Shown: positions 45,708 through 58,073 of the stretch, piece after piece
Numbering within the stretch: the stretch's first letter is position 1
Layout of the letters: every line of letters begins with the position of its first letter
Source: Flammula alnicola
Taxonomy: Eukaryota; Basidiomycota; Agaricomycetes; Agaricales; Strophariaceae
Direction of reading: 5' to 3'
DNA length: 64,000 nucleotides
Assembly (NCBI GenBank): GCA_015499995.1
Contig: JADNRV010000090.1
Coordinates: forward strand, 1-64,000
Made by a program: the position numbers and the translations under genes
The notes under the pieces: generated by a model
Seen by the model: only the letters and a program-made list of their open reading frames with translations
Told to the model about the DNA's origin: nothing
Database searches by the model: none

Positions 45708-46740
45708 TCGTGTTTGAAAGTCCAGTCTGGTCCAGTCTTTTGACCCCAGAGCCTAAGACTGAGACCGAGACTGGTCTTTTGCAGTTAACAGACCAGAAAG
45801 ACTGCGCAAGACCGATTAAGACTGGTCTTAGTCGGTCCAGACTGGTTAAAGACTGCAAAAGACCGAAAATTAAAAAACCAGTTAAGACCGGCATAGACTG
45901 GACCTTGTGCATTAATAAACATTATTATCTAACATGTAACCTTGAAATCAAGCACTAGAACGTCAAAAATGGTTAAGAATTGAGTGAAATATGATTTAAT
46001 TCTGCAAAGTCTACCAATTCAGCCAATATTTTACAGTTTTGACCATAACTTTGTCAGATTTCAACCTGTTACGATTACACCTAGTTCGCGCATGCACGCT
46101 CGTACGCACGTACTTTTTCTCTTTACTTACACTAGCTATGCACCCTCCATCCACTTCCGATCCCATCACTTGCCGCATAGCTCTCCCTCATATCCTGCTT
46201 CTTTTATCTATTTCACTTCTATCTGTTTTACATCCATCAGTTCTGCGAGGGATATCTTACATGTATCATAACACGTCTGAGACGTGTTTTATCTATTACT
46301 CTGGACTAGCTACTTAGTATAAATACTGAAGTAGCATACAATGTATTCCTTAGCTAGATCTTGAGAATCATATCTTGAGTACCTAGTACACTTTGAACCC
46401 TCTTGAACACTCTAAGATGTTTGCGAACGCTTAGGTGACTTCGAACCTTGACCTCAGTCTTGAAGTACGACTTAGGCATTATTTATCCTGTTGGATATCT
46501 TATTGCTTGTCAAGTCATAACACAACCGTTTTTTACGTGCTCACAACCGTTTTGATGGGATTTATGAGGCGCACAAAGCTACTGGTTCAGACCGGTCTTA
46601 ACCACAAAGACCGGTCCACCAAAGACCGATCTTGCATTCTCAAAAGTCAAAAGACCAGACCACTGGTCTGGTCTTTTGCAGTCTTGGTCTGGTCTTTTTC
46701 CGGTCTTTTTCCGGTCTTGAGACCGGACTTCCAAACACTA
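45708..46740. mobile_element. Family-5 hAT-like element (1,033 bp) interrupted by a solo LTR
   Basis: Left end TCGTGTTTGAAAGTCCAG, right end CCGGACTTCCAAACACTA, flanked by a perfect 8-bp duplication CATGCATC (45700-45707 and 46741-46748). The inside aligns with the copy at 26666-27211. Without the solo LTR and its 5-bp duplication the element is about 572 bp. It has more CpG than the other copies, consistent with a later arrival. Confidence 0.88.
46067..46522. mobile_element. Solo LTR (456 bp) with 5-bp target duplication
   Basis: TGTTACGATTAC starts and GTCATAACA ends the segment (TGTTA...TAACA inverted ends), flanked by CAACC on both sides (46062-46066 and 46523-46527). The host sequence is known from the sister family-5 copy, which lacks it. 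TATA-like AGTATAAATACTG lies at about 46316, and it is CpG-rich. No internal retroelement sequence: a solo LTR left by recombination. Whether copia or gypsy is unknown; strand not determined with certainty, though the TATA favours plus. Confidence 0.9.
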
Positions 46741-46749
46741 CATGCATCT

Positions 46750-48570
46750 TAGTTCTGGAGGCCTGCAATCACCTATTTTTATCCAGGTTTTTTCTCAAAT
46801 TTGCAAGCCAATGAATGGTATATCAACAGATATTCTCAAGTATATTAGTTCTAATACTTTACAGACTGCTGCCAAAGATGCTAATATGCTTAACATTTTG
46901 GGTTATCCACAACCATCTACATTTGGCACTTTTAATTAGTGATTCTGCATCATTTCACCTTGATTTTGATAAAGGACCATATCTGTAAAATGCTTTCCTG
47001 TTCACCACTAATTTCTTTGTTCAGATACCACAATCTACCAGAAATTTTGAATGGATCTCCCACCATCTCATTGTTAAATTAGCAGACCAGACTCAGTGGT
47101 TCTGGAATTCAACCACTAAGGAGCATGGGACAACCACATGTGATTATACTCAGTCCCAGTCCAAGCTAACTACTGCATACATCAGGAATAATCGAGATGC
47201 AGCATAGTGGACCCAAATCTTTGTGATTCCCAAAGCAGTTGCATCTTTATATTGACAAACAGTGACTCTTTAAATATTTTCTTTGAACAAATTTACCAGC
47301 TTATTCACACATACTTCACATACTTAGAAAGATTTAATGATAAAGATAAAGCAATTGCCCAGGAGGTAGATAAAAGAGGGGTAAAATTCTTGCAAATAAA
47401 TACAAGGGCCTTAAATTTCTTGTGTTGCAAGCATAAGATATCTCCTCAAGGTCTCCTCTAATGTGCAGATAGTGAGGTTCTTTGGAAGACACTGTTTTTT
47501 CTGCATGCTTCGAGACTAGTCTGATTCCAGCACCCTTGAACATCATGATGATGCTAGAAGCTGAGGATTCCATGTAATAATCTGTGAGATGCTTGTGAAC
47601 AGGTGGGATTTTCTTCTGGATCAGAAAATTGACATTAGAAAAATTGCAGAAGGATGGACATGGCTGGATTATCAAGAAGCTCAAGTAGATAGCTTCACTT
47701 CCTTATACAAATAACAGATATTGTGATTATAGCTTACTAGTAGGGACCAAATATTGGATGCATGATTTCACATCCATCAGATGTCTAACATAAATGAGAT
47801 AACTGTCATATGGTGAATCACAAGTTTAAGAAACATATTGACAAGATCGAGAATATTGTGTGTTCAACCTTTTCTCCTTGTCAGCTCTATTTAATTTCTA
47901 ATAGATTCATCACTCTTCCACACTTTATGGCTTCGAAACTACCTTTCTAGCTGTGGATGGTGTAGTCAACCAGGACCAAAATCTTGTCCATCTGAGCAGA
48001 ATTGATGCTACAGTTGACATGAGTATTTCTTATTTTCACTCTCTGCATCACTCATATATATGCATAGTTCTTTCTTGAATGGTACTATAGTACCAACAAC
48101 ATCATCTTAGGACATTTGAAACCACATGTATAGTAAGAATATCATGATCAATTTGACTGATTCTTCACTCATATTGATAAATCTAGTGACCATCTGTCAA
48201 AGCGAATGGTCATGGAAGATGAAGAAACATTGATTGTACAACAAAGTACGAGGTCTAGAAATCAAGGGAATAAGAATACAAAAAAAAAAATCAAGAATAA
48301 AGCTATGTCAGGTAAAAGATTATAAGGTATGCAAATAGAATAATACACAACAAGAAAGCCTACACAGGAAGAAGGAAGTGAATCTACATAAATGTTAGGC
48401 AACTTATGCCTCTGACTTGGCCCCAGATGAGAACTGAACTTCTTATGAGACTTCATCCTGAGCATGAAGTGCTGGAAATAATGTCAACACTATGTAGGCA
48501 TAGCAATTCTCTCAATGATGATACTGCAATCACTTGCTATTGCAGTTGCTTGACATGGCAGTTTACTGGT
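46750..48570. other. AT-rich decayed DNA, no gene recognised
   Basis: Frames 47207-47461 (+) and 47334-47684 (-) overlap and have no recognised similarity. PTTKEHGTTTCDYTQSQSKL-like phrases near 47110-47170 may be an old exon. CpG is scarce. Confidence 0.4.
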
Positions 48571-48576
48571 TCACAC

Positions 48577-48894
48577 TAGGCAACAGCACAGGTTCAGATA
48601 TCCTGCACAGATTAACAGGTAGGGAATCATACAAGTAGGGTATGAGTTAAATTTATTCTACCTGTGAGCTTTCAATCAAGTCCTGGAACATCCAAAATAG
48701 ATGCATTTTGGGTGACATACAGTCAAAATAATTAAATACAATCATTTTCAGTGTATCTCTCTCAAAACTTGTCTGATTTTGATATTTAGAGCTTGTTTTG
48801 ACAGGTAAACCTATAGGGTTGCAGGTAGGTTTATTCTATGGGTAGTATATGTGTTGCTGTGGTAATATCCACAGGTTTACTATGTCATTGCCTA
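48577..48894. mobile_element. hAT-like MITE, copy 2 (318 bp)
   Basis: TAGGCAACAGCACAGGTTC at 48577 and GTCATTGCCTA ending at 48894, in reverse orientation to copies 1 and 3. The flanks GTTCACAC and CCTGTGAC do not match, so the target duplication has decayed or one side was rearranged. The body is clearly the same family (CAAAACTTGTCTGATTTTGA on this strand). Confidence 0.78.
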
Positions 48895-49137
48895 CCTGTG
48901 ACAGAGACAGGACATGTGGTGGATGTTACTGGCAGTGTTTGAAATCAAGTGGGTGAAGCAGCTTGACAAGGAAGCAGCCGTGGAGGTGATGGCGGCAAGG
49001 GTGAGGTAGGCAGAGGGCAGAGGAGGCAGCACCAGCAAGAGGATGAAGGTGGGTGGAGGAAATCCCTGTGGCTGCTATTCACTGTTGTTATCATATTGTG
49101 GTAGCAATCATCATTGCTGCTGCTTCTCTTTATTGTT

Positions 49138-49430
49138 GTATTCTGAACTCACAAGTAACTTGCCAATAACATTCATTTCTATATAAAACAAATATATTAT
49201 GGTACTCTAGAGTGCATAAAACTCTTAATTTAATAGACAATAACTCAAAATGACCTCTGTTGTTGTGAGAAGTCATATATAAGCCATATTCTACAATACT
49301 TACAAGTATTTTTTTTTTCACAACCAATACTTGGACTGTCAAAGATTTTTTTTTCATGAGCACTTGAGTCCAAGTCTTTGCAAAATTCCCATGAGTAAAC
49401 TCACAAGTACTTGCCTAAGACTTGAAATCA
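49138..49430. repeat. Family-7 CAAGTACTTG-type repeat, second copy
   Basis: ACTCACAAGTAACTTGCC, TACTTACAAGTATT and ACTCACAAGTACTTGCC frame an AT-rich core, like the segment at 21500-21860. No coding. Confidence 0.4.
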
Positions 49431-49439
49431 TGCTTAGTC

Positions 49440-51040
49440 TTAACTCATCTGCAAAAAGTGTGATGATAACAACTGCTCTCTTGAAAGCATATTTAGAGAT
49501 CTAAAGTTGATGCTAGTTGCTATGAAGTTCATGTTAAATTGTCAATTCATGTGATGGCCTTAATCCAGATAGATTATCTATTATAAAAGTTAATGCATCA
49601 CCTCCTTAAAGTAGTCCCAGGTGATGACCACTCAGAATTGGAGTATGATGGTGATGTATGTTCTTAGTTGATTATGTATAGAATATGATTGTTCTTTGAT
49701 ATGTCAAGGTCACTATTATGCCAGGCAATCAATCAATACACAGTCTACTAACTGAACTTGATGATCATGACCAGGCCCCTACTAATAAGGTTCATAACAA
49801 GGCTCCCAACAAGAAAACAGTATCAACTTGTTATTTATAATATTTCACTGGTTAGTGCAATAAAAGTTCTGCCAGTGGATAATGATCTCCAGAATGCATT
49901 CAAGGTAATGTTAAAAATGATTATACCAGGCACTTCACTATTGAGGAGAACTCTACAATTACTGTCATTGAAAGCTTGCTGGAAGATCTTGATATAGACA
50001 TGAATATATTCTCTACTGTCTTGCATTGAGCATTTCTAACACTACCCTCTACCCTAATGCCTGGAAAGCTCATTGTATTCTGCTCATTTCAGTGATCTTG
50101 GTCCAAGGGCCACTCTACACCCTCTTCTGCTTTGGTTCCTAAGCTCCAAGCTCCAAAATTGAAATTCAAGTGCAAGGAATTTCCCCCAGATTAAGTTTGT
50201 CATGCACTACAACTACCACCAGTTTCAAAAACAGAAGATGAAAGATGCTACTGTTTTGGATCCAACTCTTGGCCAAAAGAAGCAAGGCAGTACTTGGCTT
50301 GCCAGCAACAATGAAAATGTCACTATGGACTATGTTGAATATGAGGATGGCAGGATAGTTATAGGTAACACCATACAGAGTATTTGTGCTCATGCCTGCA
50401 TAGTGCTCATTAAGATGGACAATCACTGCACCATGCAACTTCCTTCCAGCTGGTCGCTAGCTGGTATCACTGAGTACAAGTATTTTATTCAAGAGATGTA
50501 CCATGGGTTTACCTATCTTCACCTCTGCGACAATAATTGGAAAGTTCTGTATCTGGCCTTATGTGCTTCAAGTGCATTCCACAAGTTCTGCAGGTGACAA
50601 GTCAAGAAGACTTCCACCATCATATCTGAGGTCAAATTTGAGAAAAAGCCTCATATAACAACAACTTACCCTCTGGCATAATCCCAAAGATCTGTTTTTA
50701 CAAAAAATAGCAATACATTGTGGATGTTTATTATCAAAAACAACAACTTCTTAGAGGTAGAAAAAAGAAGGTTAATAATACTATCTCAATAATTAAAATC
50801 CACAATGACAGCATCTAGCTGCTAATGCTTATGCAGTGTGATACTGCATAATTACTTGTCATCTGTAGGCCTGCATTTTATCTCTTGATCAGTGTTATAC
50901 TCTATTGATTTTGTTAACCTTTATTGTACTTATATCTGTTCCTGTTAGTTGTTATTCATATCTTGTGTGTACTCCATTATTGTGATCTGTGCCACAAAGA
51001 AGTTGATGTAAGTTTGCTATCAGGATTCAGTTGTAAAAAT
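49440..51040. other. CpG-free old DNA with a weak open frame at 50202-50597
   Basis: 50202-50597 is open for 131 codons (NYHQFQKQKMKDATVLDPTL, NVTMDYVEYEDGRIVIGNTI, ITEYKYFIQEMYHGFTYLHL) and ends in a TGA at 50595. The composition is protein-like, so it may be an exon of a decayed gene. No family recognised. CpG is absent from 48995 to 50454. Confidence 0.3.
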
Positions 51041-51041
51041 A

Positions 51042-51412
51042 GCTAGAATTATATTTAGATTAACAATAAAAGTAGAAATATATAAAAAAGGGCAAGGAAT
51101 TAGTCATAAAAAACAATCAATAATCAATTATTCCCACTATTAATTTTTGAATCAAAGAAAAAGAAGCAACACCCAAAGACCCAATCTAAAAAGAAAACCA
51201 ACAGGCATTTTGCATCCAAAAAAAGTAATATTTCCAAATAAAAGTGGGTACTGGGTAGAGCCAATTAAATAATGTTAATGGCACTGGGTATATGCTAGTC
51301 ATATACCCAGTTTCCTTTATTCAGTTACTGGTCCCTCAATTTCTCCATCTCTGTGTTGTTGCCACCTTTGTTATTGAGTGTTATTTATCACATGGTTCTA
51401 ATAAGTATACAT
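51042..51412 (+). repeat. Family-6 repeat, copy 1, with a 12-bp palindrome
   Basis: Starts GCTAGAATTATATTTAGATT and runs on to TTATCACATGGTTCTAATAA. The copy at 58074-58437 has the same order throughout, and 57640-57800 is a partial third copy. At 51283-51311 ACTGGGTATATG, CTAGT, CATATACCCAGT forms a perfect hairpin. Ends are defined only by where similarity stops. Superfamily unknown. Confidence 0.6.
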
Positions 51413-51419
51413 AGAAGAA

Positions 51420-53720
51420 ACATGAGAATAACAAGCATGAGTGATATGTGTAAAGACATACATAGTTAGATCATAGTGAGGCATCCATCCTGTGGTTGAA
51501 TGGTTGTGAATGTGGCACCTGCCTTATATAAAGCCAAACAACAGATCATGTGCTTATTTTTCCTTGTCAGCCGAATTCAGTAATGTGATCCACCATCTTT
51601 CATATCTTGAAGACAAACCAGTGATCTGTGGCACTCAAAGCAGCGAGGTTATAATCCTTATCCCTTCAATAGGCAAGAGCATTTATGGTATGTATACTCT
51701 TTGTTATGGCAAGTAGTTTAAATATAGCAGCAAGTAGAATAATTCAGATAGCAGTCACATATGCTGTCTTTGATGGCATGAGCAGCTATAAACATGAAAA
51801 TATCTATCTGTTTATCCAACTCATGTGCAGTGTGATTCTTGTGGTTCTTCTCACAAAACTGCTTCTTGTATTTTTGGGCCTTTTTTTAGGAGCCGGACTA
51901 GACCATTAGCTGTATAAGTGCTCCTCTTCAGACTTTGCTCTTTCCCAACATCAATCTTTCACCTGTGTTTCTAAAGTTTGTCACATATGTCCTTTATTTA
52001 TCTTTCTATATTGTGTTGCTAACATTTTCTTGGTTAGGATACAACAGACATACATCTTACCAATTGGAGGAATGACAATATTATACCCAGGAGACAACAC
52101 GCAACTGCTATGGTGCAAGGCCTGACTGTGGTGACCTCTGAGCTATCTCTATTGACTGCAGCAGATCTTCAAGCTCCAGACATACCACAAGATCATGCAT
52201 GGCAATATGACTTGGCCAACCTAAATATGCTATTTTTCACTCTGTTGGAAGCAAGCCCACCTAATATTGCACAGCTTCTGCCAGTGTGTGACAGAATTCT
52301 CACCTTACTTATGACATTTTGGTTGACTGCAGGCTGCTCCACTTGTTTTAGATGGACAGTCCCATAGCTCAGCAACTGTATATGATAAATAACATGTGGC
52401 AGAGTGGCTATGGCATCCCATGGTACTGGGAGGTCAAGAAGCAGTGCTTCCAGCTACAACATGGAAATTATGTCCTCCTTGATCTCTATTATTATAAACA
52501 CAAGAAATGCACACCAGGCGTCCATGATGCGATACTGCCAATAGTTAGGGGGAAAAATCATCATTGCACTAAAGATATGTTTTGGGACTCAGATCAATAA
52601 GTACTGACAGAGTAGGAAGAGAGATGGTTCCCAGTGAAAATCAGTTCTGGGAGATTCTACTTCTTTGCATTTTTTTCCTTTCTATAAGACGAATAGGTTA
52701 GAGATTTGAGCTGGTGGCAGGGCAACATCACGGTGGCAGCTGCCAAAGACTGTGGGCTTGCAGCTATGTGTTTCCACTGGTAAATGGTGAGTAATATGAC
52801 ATTAACTGTCTTTTGAATACTTATTTGAAGATGAAGAAGTAGCACACAGCTGAGATGATGTTGATGCATGAGTCTGAGAACCAGAGACACAAGATTGAGA
52901 CAAGAAGGTGCAGAATTGAGAAGAAGTCGATGCCAACTGAGACATCTCCATATTCGATGCAGTATGATTTATTTGTGAGGGAGGTGCTTTATTCTGATTT
53001 GCCTCTGTTCTCATTTTTGTGAGGCTGCCTCCACGTCTCAGTGGCCCCATCCCAATGGCTTTTTTTTATTGTTTCAGAACTGGCTTCAGCAAGGGCAAAC
53101 AAATTTTTTTTGTTGATTGCATCCGTGAAGGAGAAGTCAGAGGTGCTGGCATGGACAGAGGCACTGGTGCTGGTGCTGGCAGAGTTGCAGGCAGAGTCAG
53201 GTGCAGGCACAGAAGTTGGAGGAATTGGATTAGACAAAGTTTACTTTAGGTAGCTCACTGCTAGACATCAGATTTCTTGGCTCTTTGATCATGACAGATT
53301 GCCTAACATCCTAAAGACATTGCATGAGCTGCTGCAACATTGAAGAAAACATGATCTGCATCTAAAAACCAATTCAAGAAGCAATTTAAAAAATGTCTTG
53401 TAAGAAATACATACCAAGCAGGAGTTAATACTGGTTCAGAACACATCTATTGAAATGTCACATAACATAAAGCATAAACTGTGATATTTGCAACTTTATG
53501 AGGTATATTAAACCACACAAGAGGGGAATTATAAACTACCACTGAGAAACACATAGACTGTTTTTCAACAACAAAATGTGAAATTTACACATGACTGATT
53601 TACAGCCCTGTCAATATGCAGATTTGGTTATTGGCCTTCTAGCTTTTTAGAGCTCAAGGCTCAGAATTTTAAATGAGCCCCAGATCCACACACCACTAAT
53701 TGCTTATTCAGCAAACTCAT
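51420..53720. other. Scattered short frames in AT-rich DNA
   Basis: Plus-strand frames at 51510-51716, 52110-52367 (LLTAADLQAPDIPQDHAWQY) and 52352-52600 (IPWYWEVKKQCFQLQHGNYV) could be successive exons of a decayed gene; an AG acceptor-like site sits near 52331. Minus-strand 53237-52802 encodes a Ser/Thr/Ala-rich peptide starting MSNPIPPTSVPAPDSACNSA, broken by a stop near 52989. No family recognised for either. Confidence 0.3.
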
Positions 53721-53725
53721 GCAAT

Positions 53726-54045
53726 TAGGCAATGACACAGATAAACCCACAGGTATCACCACATAAACCTATACTCTACCTGTGAAACAACCCTACCTGT
53801 AACCCCACAGGTTTACCAATCAAAACAAGCCCTAAAATGTCGAAATCAGACACATTTTAAGGGAGATACACTCAAAATGATTGTATTTAACCATTTTGAC
53901 TGTACGGCACCCAAAGCTCATTCATTTTGGACATTCCAGGGCTTGATTGAAAGCTCACCGGTAGGAAAAAATTAATCCATACTCTAGCTGTGCTATACCC
54001 TATCTGTTAACCCATGCAGGTTACCCAAACCTATGCTATTGCCTA
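53726..54045. mobile_element. hAT-like MITE (320 bp), copy 3
   Basis: TAGGCAATGACACAG at 53726 and CTATGCTATTGCCTA ending at 54045, flanked by a perfect 8-bp duplication CATGCAAT (53718-53725 and 54046-54053). Same length as copy 1 to the base. Same orientation as copy 1. Confidence 0.88.
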
Positions 54046-54384
54046 CATGCAATATGATCTGTGTGCATACTGCAGATGTGTGTAATTATATGCAGGCATA
54101 GTAAATCAAGGGCAGTCTGTGCATTTTATAAACTAGTATACTTTGATTTATCTCACACTATGTTATTTGAACAATATAATTATTTCACTACTATATGTGG
54201 TCAGCATGTGCAAATTTTTCATTTATCTTTTCTCCTGCTCCAGAATCAAAGGATTGTTGTCCACAACTTGGTTGAAACATTCTAATGTATGCATTCTACC
54301 CATTGTAAAATTCCCAATTTTTTTTTCAAAATAATGTTGTGCTGTTGGGTGATGACCATGTCATTGAGGGTAAAAAAATGAGAT

Positions 54385-56158
54385 ATGCAAATGGCTGTCA
54401 CGGGTCATCACTGTGGGACAAACATTGCACATCCAGACCTGATAATGGAGCAGCTTCTGGCTCTGGGTCTCATGTCTTTGGGGCCCACCACTGGCCAGGA
54501 GCCAGCTGGTCCTGGTCCTCTGCCTGTTTCCCATGATGGCAATGTCGACGTGGCCCCGCCACTCACCATTCCCAATGATCCATCTGCCACTGCTCCTCAT
54601 GCTGCCTTGTCTACCTTAGACATCCAAGACACATCTGACAAGCCCAACAAGATGGGTGACTCTGCACCATCAGAGACGGATGACTCCACACTATCTGAGC
54701 CACCTCTGTCTGTGTCGGTGTCCGATCAACCATCAGCTTGGAAGGAGTTGGTGAGTCAATTTCTCCTTTTTTATTGTTCTGCCTCTCTAATCTGCTCCCT
54801 CCTGTAAAGACTTCCTCTGCTCTTGATGAGCCCAGCAAAGAGCCAGACTCGGAAGATGCCAAGCCCAGCAGCAACATCAAAACTGGCGGTGAGACTAAGA
54901 GTGACAGTGAGGCTGAGGTAGGCCCTCCAATGGGCCAAGTCGACCCTGGTACACTTCACTTTCATTCATCGTGGGATCACAATAACTCATGCTCCTGTTG
55001 TAACCAAAGATCAGCTATAGCCATCAGCCAAGGCAGACGGGAAGCGCAAGGCTCCTGCAGGAGAAGGTAAGTTTTACCTTTGTTAGTTTGCTTTGTTTTC
55101 TTGCTAACCATCTCTACCTTAGCCCTTAAACACAAGTGACTCACCTCATATGGCAGGGCAGCCAATAGCAGCTTGCTCACGCCATCAATTCTGCAACCAT
55201 TGCAAACACTGGCTTGACCATCCTGCCCTCCGTCTTTGGTGCTGAAAGTCAACCCAAGGCTCCTCTGCCTCGTAAGGGCAAGACAAAAGTGACGACAAAG
55301 CCACTGACACTGATGGGCATCACCTTGACAGGCAGCATTGCCTGGACTGCATTCATCATGACTTGAAGTGTGTCATCCCTCCCAGCTACCTCCCCCTCCT
55401 GGAGGCCTATATCGCCCACGTCAAGAAAGCCATCGCCAAAAAGAACTTTAGTGGGTCCTTTTGGCATCTGGGGGGTACCTGTTGCAGTATATACAAAGCA
55501 TCAAATAAGCCACCATGCATGGTCGGCATCCTCATCCAGGAACTTGGGCCAGGGTACCACAGCAGAAACATCACCAGCATCACGACATTCCCAGTTCCCA
55601 CCAACCCCTCCATCAAACCTGTCAAATCCGTCAAACCTGCCACCTCACATGGCTCGAAGTCCAAGATCAAGTCAAAACAGATTGTGGAGGACTCTGACCC
55701 TAAGGCCGAGTCAGAGGATGACAAGAACGTCAATGTCAAAGTGACGCTGAAAGCCAAGAAGCACAAGTCAGCTACTGAGTCCATTTAGGTCACTGCCCCA
55801 CCTCACACCGTCACTGCCCCCACTTGTCAGGCCTCTGCTGGCCCAAGTGGTGTTTTGTCTTTCTCTTCTATCTCCCCCGTCCCTGCCCCCACTTTCGATG
55901 CAGTACCTATCATCGATGCCATCAACATGCTGCAAGTCACCAGTCTGTTGCGTTCCTGGTGCCTGAGATACTTGCTGGTCCTGCCCGTGATGGAGACCCC
56001 CAAGCTAGTGATGAATCAGGTGAGTGTCTCAAGCCTTTTACAGTGTCTACAAAATTTGCCGTGACAGATGCATTCCCCATCATTTTTGTCATGCCATTTT
56101 GTAAAAGCTTGAACTTACGCACTTGTGCTGCACCGATTCCTTTCATATCTGAGAATTA
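54385..56158 (+). pseudogene. Unrecognised Ser/Pro/Lys-rich protein remnant of several exons
   Basis: A first exon from 54385 (IMEQLLALGLMSLGPTTGQE ... SVSVSDQPSAWKE) ends at a GTGAGTC donor (54750) with acceptor CTGTAAAG (54809). A second reads SSALDEPSKEPDSEDAKPSS, then a GTAGGCC donor-like site. Later pieces are RKGKTKVTTKPLTLMG (about 55275) and 55363-55788 (LKCVIPPSYLPLLEAYIAHV ... VEDSDPKAESEDDKN), each in a different frame with a TGA at 55364. The Lys/Ser/Glu-rich style resembles transposon gag-like proteins in this window, but no motif allows a firm call. Confidence 0.4.
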
Positions 56159-56159
56159 A

Positions 56160-57000
56160 GCTCACATAATATGTCCAATTTTGAATATGTAAAAGATTCT
56201 GCAGTAGAAGAGGTCTGTAGTACTATTCCTGGACCTATCATTTGTATACATGTAATGAAAATCACATTTTTTTGTCTCTCTCTCCCCTTCAACAAGAAAA
56301 AATGGCTATAGGACTGAGCAGAGGTATTCAAATACACACCATATATATGCCTGATTTTTCCAGAAGCTTAAAGGTTGAGAGACGGTGCAGTAGAGCAGAA
56401 TTTGCTTATCTGGTCCCTTTGCACATGCTGACCACATATAGTATGTGACTACAGCATATGTATCCTCTGATTACATGATCAAGGGACCTTTGAACTATGT
56501 CAACACAGGTGTCTACAAACAAGTGCCTGCATAGACAGTCTCATTGGACGCATGAAAAGACTAATGATGATACTGTGTACTTTTTATTTTCTGCAGTATT
56601 TTATTAGATCAATTAAAAATTGAAAAGTGACATTTACAGATGCAGAAGTGGGCATCAATTTTACACTGTATTTCATTTCAAAGATTCAATGCATGCAGGA
56701 TTTTCAGACAAAAAAGTAAATTAGAATTGGCTAAAAAATTACACATGGAGTCGTCACTAACACTGCTGCGCCTGGATTGTTTTCCTGCAAGTGCAAAGGC
56801 ATGTCAAGTTTGTGTCTGGCAAAAATTCTAACAACCAGCAGCCCTCAGCCACAAGTAAAAAATGATTCGCAGAGACGGTTTTACACAGCTATATTTTAAA
56901 TTATCAGACAAAAATGATTCAGATAAATGGTTTTTTTACAAAGACAAGGCAAAATGAAAATAATGGAATTCAAAACTGGGAATGTTCTGTCCTTAAGCGC
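56160..57000. other. No gene recognised
   Basis: Short frames only (56242-56448, 56640-56831). No repeats seen in other parts of the window. Confidence 0.4.
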
Positions 57001-57079
57001 AGATCGAGATCATGAAAGAATTCGGACACTGCAGTTGGTGTCAGCCGCAACACTTACATGGCCATTCGAAAATCAGTAG

Positions 57080-57560
57080 GTTCAATGCACACTATTTCAG
57101 TGGCAGTGGCGGTGGCTTTGGCCTTCCATTCATGTGCCTGTGGTCTTTGGCGCACCTGCTGTGCACCCGAAACTTTGGTTCCTCCTTGTCAAAAGCAAAT
57201 GCAACAGGGATGAACTTCTCCTGGTTGTAGCCTTTTCTGTCATCACTGGGTACTATGACACTTGCATTACCAATCTTCATCTCGGTCCAAGCCCTCTCAG
57301 TGATGGTGTCGATGCCAAAGAGACAGTTGCACTTGTTTGAAGTAAGGACAGTCAGGAAGTCCATGAGAAATTCTGGCATAGGGGCTGGAGAGGTGGTCCT
57401 AGTAGGAGAAGTATCAGATATGGGGAGCCTGAGGATACGATCAAGAGGATGTCATACACGGCACGGACGACAGCGAACTCCATCGGAATAACTTGGTCAT
57501 CCAGGTAGTTGGGACGACCTTGTTTCTGAAGGAGGCGATGTCCTTGAGGACCTGACCATC
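57080..57560 (-). pseudogene. Decayed hypothetical Agaricomycete protein
   Basis: The minus strand, about 57555-57440, encodes GQVLKDIASFRNKVVPTTW and then (other frame) PMEFAVVRAVYDILL. From 57379 to 57092 it reads MPEFLMDFLTVLTSNKCNCL, FGIDTITERAWTEMKIGNAS, VIVPSDDRKGYNQEKFIPVA and ends in a basic KEEPKFRVHSRCAKDHRHM tail. It seems one exon broken by frameshifts. The stretch resembles uncharacterised proteins common in mushroom genomes; I know no function. Confidence 0.4.
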
Positions 57561-57639
57561 TATTGCAAAATAGTCTATTTTTAGATAAGCATTATTATAG
57601 GTGAAAATCATTTATTTATATACATAAAGCAGCAGATGT

Positions 57640-57800
57640 TCAATTATTCCCAACATCTATTGTTAAATAAAAGAAGGCACACTCATCTAAAGAAGCAGTG
57701 TCCAAAGACCAGGTCTAAAATAGAATCAACAACAATTTTTCAACCAAAAAAGAAAATATTTTTTAATAAAGGTGGATACTGGGTAGGGGCAATTAAACCA
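57640..57800 (+). repeat. Family-6 repeat, partial copy 2
   Basis: Matches the 58140-58290 part of family 6 (CACCCAAAGACC-like, AATAAAGGTGGATACTGGGT) and breaks off where the family-5 end begins near 57800. Confidence 0.55.
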
Positions 57801-57881
57801 GCAGTCTGGTCTTTTTCCAGTCTGGTCCGGTCTTTTTGCAGTTTTTTTTTTGCAGTCTTGAGACCAGACTTCCAAGCACTA
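57800..57881. mobile_element. Family-5 right-end fragment
   Basis: CTGGTCTTTTTCCAGTCTGG...GACCAGACTTCCAAGCACTA ending at 57881 is the right terminus of family 5. The left terminus is missing. Confidence 0.7.
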
Positions 57882-58073
57882 ATATTCAACACCCCAATAA
57901 AATAGAGGATGATAGAAATAACTTGAAGAATAGTAGAAAATGAATTTATATAAAATATGAATAAATTCTCCTGCTTTATTTGTAGTTTATTCTATCAACA
58001 GTCTAGTTTACAAATCTATCAATGTAGGTACCACAATACAACAATACAGGGAAAATTTTCAACTGCAAGAAAG

